Part shown: one piece after another, positions 1 to 5,724 of the stretch
Layout of the letters: the number at the start of each line of letters is the position of its first letter
Numbering within the stretch: position 1 is the stretch's first letter
NCBI GenBank assembly: GCA_028284565.1
Contig: JANQRM010000282.1
Span: forward strand, 1 to 5,833
DNA: 5,833 nucleotides
Reading direction: 5' to 3'
Source: Anaerolineae bacterium
GTDB lineage: Bacteria; Chloroflexota; Anaerolineae; Aggregatilineales; Phototrophicaceae
Made by a program: the position numbers and the translations under genes
The notes under the pieces: generated by a model
The model's input: the letters and a program-made list of their open reading frames with translations, nothing else
Told to the model about the DNA's origin: nothing
Database searches by the model: none

Positions 1-12
1 CAACATTAAGCG

Positions 13-747
13 TTGGTTGATGCACGAGAAGCGGCAGTTGAACACCTACAACATAAGTCCAAACAAGGCATCTTTGGCTGGTTTAGGTCTCGCTTGGTCA
101 ATCGTTTACTTCATGTGATGAATGAAGCAAGTGTTTTACGTGAACATCATAAATTTATGTTGGTGAAACTGCTCCGTGTTATGGAAGACGTGTTGAAGAA
201 TCAGGCTAAAGAGCTGACTGCTGACCAACAGTTATCTCAGCCTGACGACATCTGGTTTCTCACTTTTCCTGAATTGCTTGCACTGTACAGTGGAGACCTT
301 GCAGATGTTACCGAGTTGGTTACAAGGCGACGGACGCAGTTGGAACAGTTCCAGAAAATGTCGCCGCCCATGGTGATAACCAGTGATGGCGAGACCCCTA
401 TTGTCCAGTACCAAATGGATGATGCGCCACTAGGAGCTTTAATCGGCAACCCTGTCTCACCGGGCATTGTTGAAGGTGTTATCCATATCATTCACGACCC
501 CAAAACGGAGACCCTCAAACCCGGCGAAATCTTGGTGGCTCCATTTACCGACCCCGGTTGGACACCCTTATTTATTAACGCAGGTGGACTTATTATGGAA
601 GTCGGTGGCATCATGAATCATGGCTCTGTCGTTGCACGGGAGTATGGTATCCCTGCCGTTGTCGGAGTCCGTGACGCTACCACCACATTACAAACGGGTC
701 AGACGGTGCGTATTGACGGCAACCGAGGGGTAATCGAAGTTCTTTAA
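13..747 (+). CDS. C-terminal part of PEP synthase / rifampicin phosphotransferase-like enzyme (5' end broken or outside window)
   Basis: The frame gives 244 residues ending in a PEP-utilising mobile (phosphohistidine swivelling) domain, about residues 140-244. The catalytic loop reads GGIMNHGSVVAREYGIP, with His203 as the expected phosphorylated residue. Family members such as rifampicin phosphotransferase and PEP synthase are about 800-870 residues, with an N-terminal ATP-binding domain and a substrate domain before this one; here only the helical linker and the His domain are seen. The only upstream in-frame initiator is TTG at 13, without a convincing Shine-Dalgarno site, and an in-frame TAA lies at 7-9. 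The protein looks family-like from its first residues, so I read this as the tail of a longer gene. One base missing near 8-10 would join it to the open +2 frame (N-I-K before A-L-V-D). A true premature stop, a sequencing error or a stand-alone His-domain protein remain possible. The gene converges on the minus-strand genes. Family confident; exact substrate not. Confidence 0.8.
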   Translation: MVDAREAAVEHLQHKSKQGIFGWFRSRLVNRLLHVMNEASVLREHHKFMLVKLLRVMEDVLKNQAKELTADQQLSQPDDIWFLTFPELLALYSGDLADVTELVTRRRTQLEQFQKMSPPMVITSDGETPIVQYQMDDAPLGALIGNPVSPGIVEGVIHIIHDPKTETLKPGEILVAPFTDPGWTPLFINAGGLIMEVGGIMNHGSVVAREYGIPAVVGVRDATTTLQTGQTVRIDGNRGVIEVL

Positions 748-759
748 GCATTCGCTTCG

Positions 760-787
760 ACAGGGACGAAGGTGTGTTCATCCCTGT
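760..787. terminator. Hairpin between convergent genes (repeat copy 1)
   Basis: Arms ACAGGGA (760-766) and TCCCTGT (781-787) pair, and GAA/TTC (768-770, 777-779) extends the stem inside around a 6-nt loop. The position between them is a C-A mismatch on the plus strand but a U-G wobble in minus-strand RNA, so the stem is continuous (11 bp) only in the VOC-direction transcript. TTT follows on the plus side; the minus side has no U run. It sits 13 bases after the stop of the plus-strand gene and about 17 bases past the minus-strand VOC remnant stop, so a bidirectional terminator is likely. Confidence 0.65.
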
Positions 788-803
788 TTGAAGTCGCATT
801 AGC

Positions 804-885
804 TTAACCGTGCCATGCTACGGGTTGTTTGAGTTGGATGAAGGTGCCGATTGCACCCGAGATGTGAGAAACAGCAAATGAACTA
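804..885 (-). pseudogene. Degraded C-terminal tail of a VOC-family protein (copy 1)
   Basis: The minus strand reads a tail ending GAIGTFIQLKQPVAWHG and TAA. This aligns codon by codon with the tail of the VOC gene at the right edge (GAVCTFIQLKQPEAWDV). At DNA level 27 bases (821-847) are identical to 5742-5768. Similarity fades beyond about 885; the DP of the conserved ADPTGA segment is replaced by HI. The frame stays open upstream to an ATG at 918-920 (38 codons), but there is no Shine-Dalgarno site and the first dozen residues do not resemble VOC proteins. I therefore call a remnant rather than a small gene. It lies between the oxidoreductase stop (998) and the hairpin at 760-787. The roughly 110 bases from 886 to 997 hold nothing I recognise. 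Confidence 0.7.
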
Positions 886-997
886 AGTAAAGCACGCCCA
901 GTGCGGATGTGCTTGTTCATTCAACCATTTGCAAAATTTGTCGACTTGCCCTCTCCAATCGTTGTCGGCTGAAAGTGATGTACGGGTCCTTTGTTTG

Positions 998-1981
998 TCA
1001 GCGAATTCTATTGCCGAAAGTGATAATAACATTACCTGTTTTCTTGCCCGTTTCGACATATCGGTGTGCTTCGGCAATTTCTTCCATTGGATAGCACCTA
1101 TCGATGACTGTTTTTATCTTACCCGCCTCAATCAGCTCTTTGAGAAACAATAAGTCTTCAACATTCTCTTCCACAACTCCGAGTGGACCTATCTGCTTAT
1201 TGCTTGTCAGTTTAAGCCACTGTAGTTTAATAAGCTTTGGCAATCCAAAGGTCGCATGAAGATAGATGCCTTCATCTTTTAAGGCTCTTTTACAACCCGA
1301 GACCGAACTCTTGCCATTTGTGTCAAAAATGACATCATAGGTCTCATCGCGTTTGGTAAAATCCTCTTTGGTGTAATCGATCACATGGTCGGCTCCCAGA
1401 GATTTCACCATTTCTATTTTCTTGGTACTGCATACCCCAGTCACTTCTGCTCCAAAACATTTGGCGAGTTGAACTGCATAATTGCCCACGCCACCCGAAG
1501 CACCAAAAATCAGGACCTTTTGCCCTCTCTGAATATCTCCTTCTTTTAGAAAATACCATGCGGTCATTGCCCCATAAGGAACTGCCGCCGCTTCTTCGAA
1601 GGTCATATTATCGGGTTTGATTGCCACCGCGCCGTCTTCAGGCAAGCATATGTATTCGGCATAAGCCCCTGAATTCGCGGTAAACGCGAAAACTGGATCA
1701 CCTTTCTGGAATCGCTTGACATCTCTGCCTACTGATTCAACTTCTCCCGCTAATTCCGTCCCCAATATCGGTTGGTTGGGTTTTCTGATACCGGACGCTA
1801 TTCGATTAAGCAAACCGAATCCAGTCGGGGCAGTGCTACTCCTTACCCAACAGTCGTATATTGTTGCTGATGTCGCCTGTATTTTTATGCGTACTTCATT
1901 ATCCTTGGGTACAGGTTTTTCGACTTCTCCGATCTGAAGAACTTCGGGTGGTCCGTATTTTGTGCATACCATTGCTTTCAT
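998..1981 (-). CDS. Zinc-independent MDR-family NAD(P)-dependent oxidoreductase (quinone oxidoreductase-like)
   Basis: A 327-residue protein with the medium-chain dehydrogenase/reductase layout: an N-terminal GroES-like barrel (about 1-120), then a Rossmann domain with nucleotide motif GASGGVG at 160-166. GTELAGEVESVG (74-85) stands where zinc alcohol dehydrogenases carry GHE, and the structural-zinc cysteine cluster is absent, so this is the zinc-free quinone/enone reductase-type branch. It is expected to be a soluble enzyme moving hydride from NAD(P)H to a carbonyl, quinone or activated alkene; the substrate cannot be read from sequence. I chose the ATG at 1979-1981 (MKAMVC), preceded by GGAGAAA 5 bases upstream and matching the usual family start; the frame is open to an ATG at 2012-2014, which would add 11 unlikely residues. 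Length is typical and the gene looks intact. The TGA stop coincides with the expected end of the fold. It lies 179 bases after the permease, so it may have its own promoter. Confidence 0.92.
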   Translation of the reverse strand: MKAMVCTKYGPPEVLQIGEVEKPVPKDNEVRIKIQATSATIYDCWVRSSTAPTGFGLLNRIASGIRKPNQPILGTELAGEVESVGRDVKRFQKGDPVFAFTANSGAYAEYICLPEDGAVAIKPDNMTFEEAAAVPYGAMTAWYFLKEGDIQRGQKVLIFGASGGVGNYAVQLAKCFGAEVTGVCSTKKIEMVKSLGADHVIDYTKEDFTKRDETYDVIFDTNGKSSVSGCKRALKDEGIYLHATFGLPKLIKLQWLKLTSNKQIGPLGVVEENVEDLLFLKELIEAGKIKTVIDRCYPMEEIAEAHRYVETGKKTGNVIITFGNRIR

Positions 1982-2160
1982 GTGTCTTTCTCCAAGGCAT
2001 TCATGTTTCTCCATTATGTGCCAGTGACTAGGTGTGCTATGTAATTTAGACAGTATGAATAAATCACTGATGTCGTGCTTAGTCTCAGGCTTTTAATCGT
2101 TCTTTTTGGCATCTTGTTGAGTCTAGATATCCTCTTTCGTTATGAGTTTGCAACGCTATC

Positions 2161-2925
2161 TTATCGAAATTCAGTCCGCTTGAAGAGTTGAATTCCAGCA
2201 ATGACAATGACCACACTGATGACGGTAAGGATGATTAGATTCTGTCCGATGATGGGGTTGGAGGTATCACCTGTATGGAAAATAACGGACAAGGAATCTG
2301 ATAGGTAGTAGTTGGGCATGAAACGGGCAATGGTACGGGTCGTTTCATCAAATACAACGAGGAGTGCGCCAAACATCATCATCGGTATGATATAAATGAT
2401 CGATATCCCACTAGCTACACCGGAGCTTTTGGCAATGGCGGCTGTTATCAGCCCCAAGCCAACCGCGGAAATCGCGAGTAGTGCTAGGAACAAAATCGTC
2501 AGAAGCAAACCAACCCAGCCACCCATGGGACTATAGCCCAGTAGCCGTGCGACCAGCAGAACAATCAGGCCTTGGAAAGTGGCAATGAACATATTCGAGA
2601 TGATATGGCTTCCTAAATATGTCGCTGGAGAAATCGGGGCAGTCTCGACCCGTTTCAGTACGCCGGATTGCCGATATTCGACCAGTGCATTTGCAACCAT
2701 CATGCCCATGTAAATGATGGAATAGCCCATCACGCCCGGCATCAGATATTCAAAATGATTCATTCCCGGCACGGGATAGTAGTCATTGGAAATATTGCTC
2801 ATCGCGACATAGTAGATCAGCGTCAGTCCGACTGGCATGAGCAGTAGCACAACTAGGGTCATCGGGTCTCGATACAGTTTCTTCAATTCAACGATGACGA
2901 GTGATCGTATTTTTTGCGTATTCAT
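2161..2925 (-). CDS. ABC-2 type exporter permease (DrrB/NatB-like)
   Basis: A 254-residue membrane protein with six predicted helices, at roughly residues 22-42, 63-82, 108-129, 138-162, 168-192 and 230-247. A short cytoplasmic N-terminus (VELKKLYRDP) precedes helix 1. The loop after helix 2 (EYRQSGVLKRVETAPISP, 83-100) is the characteristic ABC-2 segment that couples to the ATPase. It forms the membrane channel of an ABC exporter; relatives export drugs, antibiotics, lipids or sodium, and the cargo here cannot be told. AGGAAG lies five bases before the ATG and inside the ATPase gene's end. One base separates the ATPase TAA from this ATG, so translation is very probably coupled and the two subunits act together. 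It is of normal length for the family and no defects are seen. Confidence 0.93.
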   Translation of the reverse strand: MNTQKIRSLVIVELKKLYRDPMTLVVLLLMPVGLTLIYYVAMSNISNDYYPVPGMNHFEYLMPGVMGYSIIYMGMMVANALVEYRQSGVLKRVETAPISPATYLGSHIISNMFIATFQGLIVLLVARLLGYSPMGGWVGLLLTILFLALLAISAVGLGLITAAIAKSSGVASGISIIYIIPMMMFGALLVVFDETTRTIARFMPNYYLSDSLSVIFHTGDTSNPIIGQNLIILTVISVVIVIAGIQLFKRTEFR

Positions 2926-2926
2926 G

Positions 2927-3748
2927 TTAACTTCCTTCTGCGATTCTTCGACCAGTGATCTTTAGAAAGACTTGTTCCAAGTCTGTCGATTCGTGTTCTT
3001 CCATTAATTCAACAGGTGAGCCGAGGGCGATTAATTCTCCGTAATCGATGATCCCTACTCTGTCGCTCAGTGCCTGTGCTTCCTCGATATAGTGGGTGGT
3101 AAGGATAACGGTTTTCCCTTGATCTTTCATCGACCCAATGTATTCCCATGTTCTACGGCGAGCGCGTGCGTCCATGCCTACTGTTGGCTCATCGAGAAAT
3201 ATGATTTCCGGGTCGCTAATCAACGCTATCAACAAGTTCAATTGTCGCATCATCCCGCCACTATAGCCCTTCGCCTTCCGCTTAGCGGCATCTGAGAAGT
3301 CAGCTTGGTTGACGAGTTTCGCAACCCGTGTTTTTAAAACCTGTTGGTCCATGCCATGCAGGTTGCCGAAGAGTTCAAGGTTTTCTATCCCGGTGAGGAA
3401 ATTAAAAACAGCCGCCTCTTGTGGGCACACGCCAATGCGTTGCTTAATACTGTGCATATCTTGCTTGATATCAAAGCCAGCGATCTGGACAGACCCTGCC
3501 GAAGGCTCTAACAAACCACAAAGTATGCTAATCGTGGTTGTTTTCCCAGCACCATTGGGTCCTAAGAAACCGAAGAACTCTCCTTTTCTGATTTCAAGGT
3601 TTAACCCGTTTACCGCCTTGATATCGCCAAATTTCTTGACCAGATTCTTGATGACAATTTCATTGTGAATGTTCGCTATTCTTTCGCTGTCCTGTTGTTT
3701 CTGCATAATTGTCTGAGTAAGTGGGTCCACTTTTTCTAGAATTTGCAT
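2927..3748 (-). CDS. ABC exporter ATP-binding protein (DrrA/NatA-like)
   Basis: A 273-residue cytoplasmic ATPase with all nucleotide-binding motifs: Walker A GPNGAGKTT (63-71), Q-loop Gln110 in CPQE, signature YSGGM (162-166), Walker B IIFLDE (182-187) with catalytic Glu187, and H-loop His219 in TTHYIEEA. The DEPTVGMD stretch and the TTHYIEEAQ ending are typical of the ATPases partnered by ABC-2 permeases. Some 29 residues precede the usual start of the fold (EIVIKNLVKKFG); this charged leader has no recognisable domain. The ATG at 3746-3748 follows AAAGG at a rather long 11-base spacing; a second ATG 14 codons in has no site, so the first is kept but the N-terminus is less sure. It would power export through the permease just downstream. 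The C-terminus is short, without the longer extension seen in some drug-exporting homologues. Confidence 0.94.
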   Translation of the reverse strand: MQILEKVDPLTQTIMQKQQDSERIANIHNEIVIKNLVKKFGDIKAVNGLNLEIRKGEFFGFLGPNGAGKTTTISILCGLLEPSAGSVQIAGFDIKQDMHSIKQRIGVCPQEAAVFNFLTGIENLELFGNLHGMDQQVLKTRVAKLVNQADFSDAAKRKAKGYSGGMMRQLNLLIALISDPEIIFLDEPTVGMDARARRRTWEYIGSMKDQGKTVILTTHYIEEAQALSDRVGIIDYGELIALGSPVELMEEHESTDLEQVFLKITGRRIAEGS

Positions 3749-3847
3749 TTGACTGTATACCTTTCTAAAACTATTGGAATTGAAATCCTATCTTGAATTG
3801 TGTTATCTCCTTGCTGACAATTTCCATTTTCTTGATTGCCAAAATTA

Positions 3848-4300
3848 TTATGGAATTCGGAACGGGAAACTGTCGAATTGTTGAGGTGTCAGGTTGAGGA
3901 TGTTATTCGTAGCCAGATTGAGTATCAGCCGCACTAGTATTACGATTGTAAATGCGATAAAGCCTGTACCGTCGTCCATTGTCGTCACAAAAGGAAGCAA
4001 GAATATCCAAAAGACAAGATTGTAGGCTACCCTCATAAGGGCGAGCGGATGTGTATAGCCTTGTTTAATTGAAACGTATTGAGCTGAATTTTTCTTAAGC
4101 CACGCGAACCGCGTAGCAGTATGTACTTCGATAATCAGTCAATAGAGTACGCCGATAAGTGCCAGTCCGATCAACCCACTCCTTTCTGCCCAAGCTGAAG
4201 TGGAAAAAGCGGCGATAATATATATGAGTGTCGGAAGTCCCAGCACCAGTGACAACCAATTATTCCAACGTATAGTTAAGAATTTTTCCTTTGCCATCAT
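3848..4300 (-). pseudogene. Four-helix membrane protein gene interrupted by one in-frame TGA
   Basis: Starting at ATGATG (4300/4297), the minus strand codes 53 residues, meets TGA at 4141-4139, and then stays open in the same frame for 96 more codons to TAA at 3850-3848. Joined, the product is about 150 residues with four hydrophobic helices, near 16-36, 41-62, 89-107 and 113-133 (numbering the TGA as 54). The TGA falls inside helix 2, in the context ALIGVLY-stop-LIIEV, where Trp (TGG) would fit. I do not recognise the family. The start is favoured by AGG seven bases before the second ATG; the frame also extends upstream to an ATG at 4357 without a ribosome site. It may be a fresh nonsense mutation, a sequencing error, or a read-through/recoded gene; a hairpin just after the TGA makes recoding worth testing. 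A restart at ATG 4034-4036 would give only the last two helices. It lies 99 bases before the ABC genes, probably in their transcript. Confidence 0.7.
4099..4117 (-). other. Strong hairpin 21 nt downstream of the in-frame TGA
   Basis: On the minus strand GCTACGCG and CGCGTGGC pair over eight positions (one U-G wobble, five or more G-C) around a three-base GTT loop. The stem begins 21 bases after the TGA at 4141-4139, within the continued reading frame. Stem-loops at about this distance stimulate recoding at UGA in bacteria, including SECIS elements, though the stem and loop here do not closely match a known SECIS. It could also be a by-product of the coding sequence. Confidence 0.4.
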
Positions 4301-4306
4301 TAGCCT

Positions 4307-4318
4307 ACTTTCGGTTTT
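4307..4318 (-). promoter_or_regulatory. Third arm of hairpin, abutting the ribosome binding site of the membrane protein gene
   Basis: Minus-strand AAAACCGAAAGT runs directly into AGG-CTA-ATGATG. It is an exact 12-base complement of the distal arm of the upstream hairpin (plus-strand 4407-4418), and shares AACCGAAAGT with that hairpin's first arm. The distal arm can therefore pair with its own partner or with this site, which would occlude the start region. Pairing is seen in the sequence; a switch function is inferred. Confidence 0.4.
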
Positions 4319-4399
4319 CGATTTATGAATCCTGATGCCTGCTATTTGCGAAGGCATTTTTGTTATGTCATACTGAGATCACGCCTTTCTTGCCTTATG

Positions 4400-4442
4400 A
4401 AAACAAAAAACCGAAAGTCCTATTTCCAATGAACTTTCGGTT
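4400..4442 (-). terminator. Rho-independent terminator-like hairpin in the leader of the membrane protein gene
   Basis: Minus-strand arms AACCGAAAGT (4442-4433) and ACTTTCGGTT (4418-4409) form a perfect 10-bp stem with a 14-base loop, followed by TTTTGTTTT. The T-rich run on this side only shows that it would act on minus-strand transcription. It lies about 100 bases upstream of the membrane protein start and would stop, or attenuate, transcription coming from the right. Confidence 0.7.
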
Positions 4443-4492
4443 ACTTTGACGAGTTAGCTATATTTATAACCGCTACCAAGAAGGCTGTGGTG

Positions 4493-4564
4493 TTATCTTA
4501 TTTTGTACCAAATTGATGGAGCATCTAAGTGCCAAATGTCATCGTTGGAACATTCTTTTGTCAT
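4493..4564 (-). CDS. Possible 23-residue leader peptide or gene remnant
   Basis: An ATG frame starts MTKECSNDDIWHL, contains two Trp and ends in TAA 50 bases before the terminator-like hairpin. The same frame is open for about 28 more codons upstream, through the hairpin at 4620-4642, so it could be the tail of a decayed gene rather than a leader peptide. No Shine-Dalgarno site is visible, and I recognise no family. Position is the main reason to list it. Confidence 0.2.
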   Translation of the reverse strand: MTKECSNDDIWHLDAPSIWYKIR

Positions 4565-4619
4565 AATCGCTTGTATGCTTCGAAGACTAAATGTCTCTTG
4601 ATTATCGGAGTGATAATTT

Positions 4620-4642
4620 GGGGATGAAAGCGTGTCATCCCT
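4620..4642 (-). terminator. Hairpin after VOC remnant (repeat copy 2)
   Basis: GGGATGA (4621-4627) pairs perfectly with TCATCCC (4635-4641) around a 7-base loop, with a G-T closing pair. It is the counterpart of the hairpins at 760-787 and 5680-5709. The position that is U-G in their minus-strand RNA is a true U-A pair here. There is no U run after it. Carbonic anhydrase has no hairpin of its own, so this is probably where its transcript ends. Confidence 0.55.
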
Positions 4643-4658
4643 GTCGACATTTTAGTGC

Positions 4659-4757
4659 TTAAGCATCCCATGCATCGGATTGTTTGAGTTGGATGACGGC
4701 GCATACTGGTCGCTACGATCGGCGATGAAGCCTAGTCGCGAGACTCATGCTCATCTA
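4659..4757 (-). pseudogene. Frameshifted C-terminal tail of a VOC-family protein (copy 2)
   Basis: The minus strand reads RLGFIAD, then after a single-base loss VCAVIQLKQSDAWDA and TAA. This matches RLAIIADPTGAVCTFIQLKQPEAWDV of the right-edge VOC gene residue for residue, apart from the shift. The 17-base core TTGTTTGAGTTGGATGA (4680-4696) is identical in all three copies. Recognisable similarity ends near 4757, only about 20 bases from the carbonic anhydrase stop, so the carbonic anhydrase gene is joined almost directly to the remnant. It cannot make a working protein: the rest of the VOC domain is missing and the frame is broken. Confidence 0.75.
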
Positions 4758-4775
4758 CTCAATTGGAGATTTAAC

Positions 4776-5396
4776 CTAAAATGTGACGATGCCCGTCTCT
4801 ACATCGTATATGGCACCCGCGATCTCGATCTCTCCGTTTTTTAGCAATTCATTGAGTACCACACTCTGTTGTTTGATGGCTTCAATCGTCAGTTCGACAT
4901 TCTTCTCCGCAACTTTTTGCACGAATACTGGGTTCTGTGAATTCCGCGCTTCACTGTCGGGGATGGTGACCGCTTCAACCGCTGGTTTGAGGTTACTCAG
5001 TAAGCCCGTTAAGTTGCCAAGCTGTACATCGTCACAAGCACCCATGATCGCCCCACATTTTGTATGACCGAGTACAAGAATTAGCTTCGACCCGACGACT
5101 TTACAGGCAAATTCCATACTGCCGAGGATGTCTATATTGATGAAATTTCCAGCAATCCGCGTACTAAATATATCGCCTATCCCCTGATCAAATATCAATT
5201 CGGGGGAGACACGCGAGTCCACACAGCCAAGGATTATTGCAAAGGGGTACTGTGCTTCACTTGTCATTTTCATCTGTTGCAACAGATCACGATTCGCTTG
5301 ACGGTTTGCCACGAAACGGGCGTTACCTTCCTTGAGTCGGTCTAATGCTTGTGCTGGTGTCATGTTGGCTTGTGTTGCGGAAGTTTGAGTTTCCAT
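4776..5396 (-). CDS. Beta-class carbonic anhydrase
   Basis: A 206-residue zinc enzyme that interconverts CO2 and bicarbonate. The beta-class motifs are complete: CVDSRV (Cys58, Asp60, Arg62), RIAGN (80-84) and GHTKCGA (His111, Cys114). Cys58, His111 and Cys114 are the zinc ligands and Asp60/Arg62 the catalytic dyad. Length is normal and no signal peptide is visible, so it is probably cytoplasmic. I chose the ATG at 5394-5396 (METQTS), preceded by AAAGGA six bases upstream. The frame is open to an ATG at 5489, but that would add 31 basic residues without a ribosome site and begin almost at the predicted transcription start. The stop is TAG. The gene stands alone between two repeat copies and appears to use the hairpin of copy 2 as its terminator. 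Its job next to an exporter and oxidoreductase is unclear; bicarbonate supply or pH balance is a guess. Confidence 0.96.
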   Translation of the reverse strand: METQTSATQANMTPAQALDRLKEGNARFVANRQANRDLLQQMKMTSEAQYPFAIILGCVDSRVSPELIFDQGIGDIFSTRIAGNFINIDILGSMEFACKVVGSKLILVLGHTKCGAIMGACDDVQLGNLTGLLSNLKPAVEAVTIPDSEARNSQNPVFVQKVAEKNVELTIEAIKQQSVVLNELLKNGEIEIAGAIYDVETGIVTF

Positions 5397-5500
5397 CCCC
5401 TTTCCTTTCTCTATATTTGAGTTTTCATTGTGTCGTCGCTTGAGTTTAGAGTGAGATGCTAGCAATTTCCAAATGAAAATGACCGTCATGTTTGTCGACG

Positions 5501-5533
5501 ATTATAAAGTTTAACTCAAACAATGTGTGGCAA
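5501..5533 (-). promoter_or_regulatory. Candidate promoter for carbonic anhydrase
   Basis: A perfect -10 hexamer TATAAT lies at 5506-5501 on the minus strand, about 100 bases before the chosen start codon. The best -35-like match, TTGCCA (5533-5528), is 21 bases away, longer than ideal, and the hexamers at 16-18 bases are poor. A long leader follows, which argues against the upstream ATG at 5489. Confidence 0.4.
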
Positions 5534-5679
5534 TTGCGGTGAAGATAATTAAATAATCTGTGATAGAGATGAGCAGACAATGATAAGATTTTTAGTAGAA
5601 TTAAGTCCCGATGTTGAGATAGTTGAGCTTAAAGAGTAATTCTGTTAGCTGTCAAATTCAAGCGTCATTGGAGAGTAAG
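5525..5679. other. AT-rich intergenic stretch without a recognisable gene
   Basis: Together with the leader of carbonic anhydrase this makes about 280 bases between that gene and the hairpin at 5680. It holds the upstream part of the candidate promoter and a 19-codon plus-strand frame (5580-5639) that I do not accept as a gene. I see no RNA gene, repeat or other signal. Confidence 0.4.
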
Positions 5680-5709
5680 AACAGGGACGACGTGAGGTTC
5701 ATCCCTGTT
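5680..5709. terminator. Hairpin after VOC gene (repeat copy 3)
   Basis: AACAGGGA (5680-5687) pairs with TCCCTGTT (5702-5709), and an inner GA/TC follows across a position that is U-G in minus-strand RNA. It stands 15 bases after the VOC stop. The minus side has only a weak T tract (TTCTT), the plus side TTT. Sequence and stem match the hairpin at 760-787 closely. Confidence 0.6.
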
Positions 5710-5724
5710 TGGAATAGAATCAAC

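Noticed and set aside
804..920. 38-codon minus-strand frame starting at ATG 918-920 as a small membrane peptide gene
   Set aside because: No ribosome binding site, and most of its length is the VOC tail remnant.
883..997. Trp/His-rich minus-strand frame after the oxidoreductase stop (contains WRGQVDKFCKWLNEQ)
   Set aside because: No start codon of its own outside the oxidoreductase gene, no recognised family, and it overlaps the VOC remnant in another frame.
3092..3668. Long plus-strand frames opposite the ABC ATPase
   Set aside because: Antisense shadows of a gene with all ABC motifs on the minus strand.
3771..3827. 18-residue minus-strand frame starting MEIVSKEI between the membrane protein and the ABC ATPase
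   Set aside because: No ribosome site before the ATG and no family signal; probably a chance frame in the leader.
5580..5639. 19-codon plus-strand frame starting MIRFLVEL
   Set aside because: Too short, no clear Shine-Dalgarno site, and it lies in an AT-rich intergenic stretch where chance frames are common.
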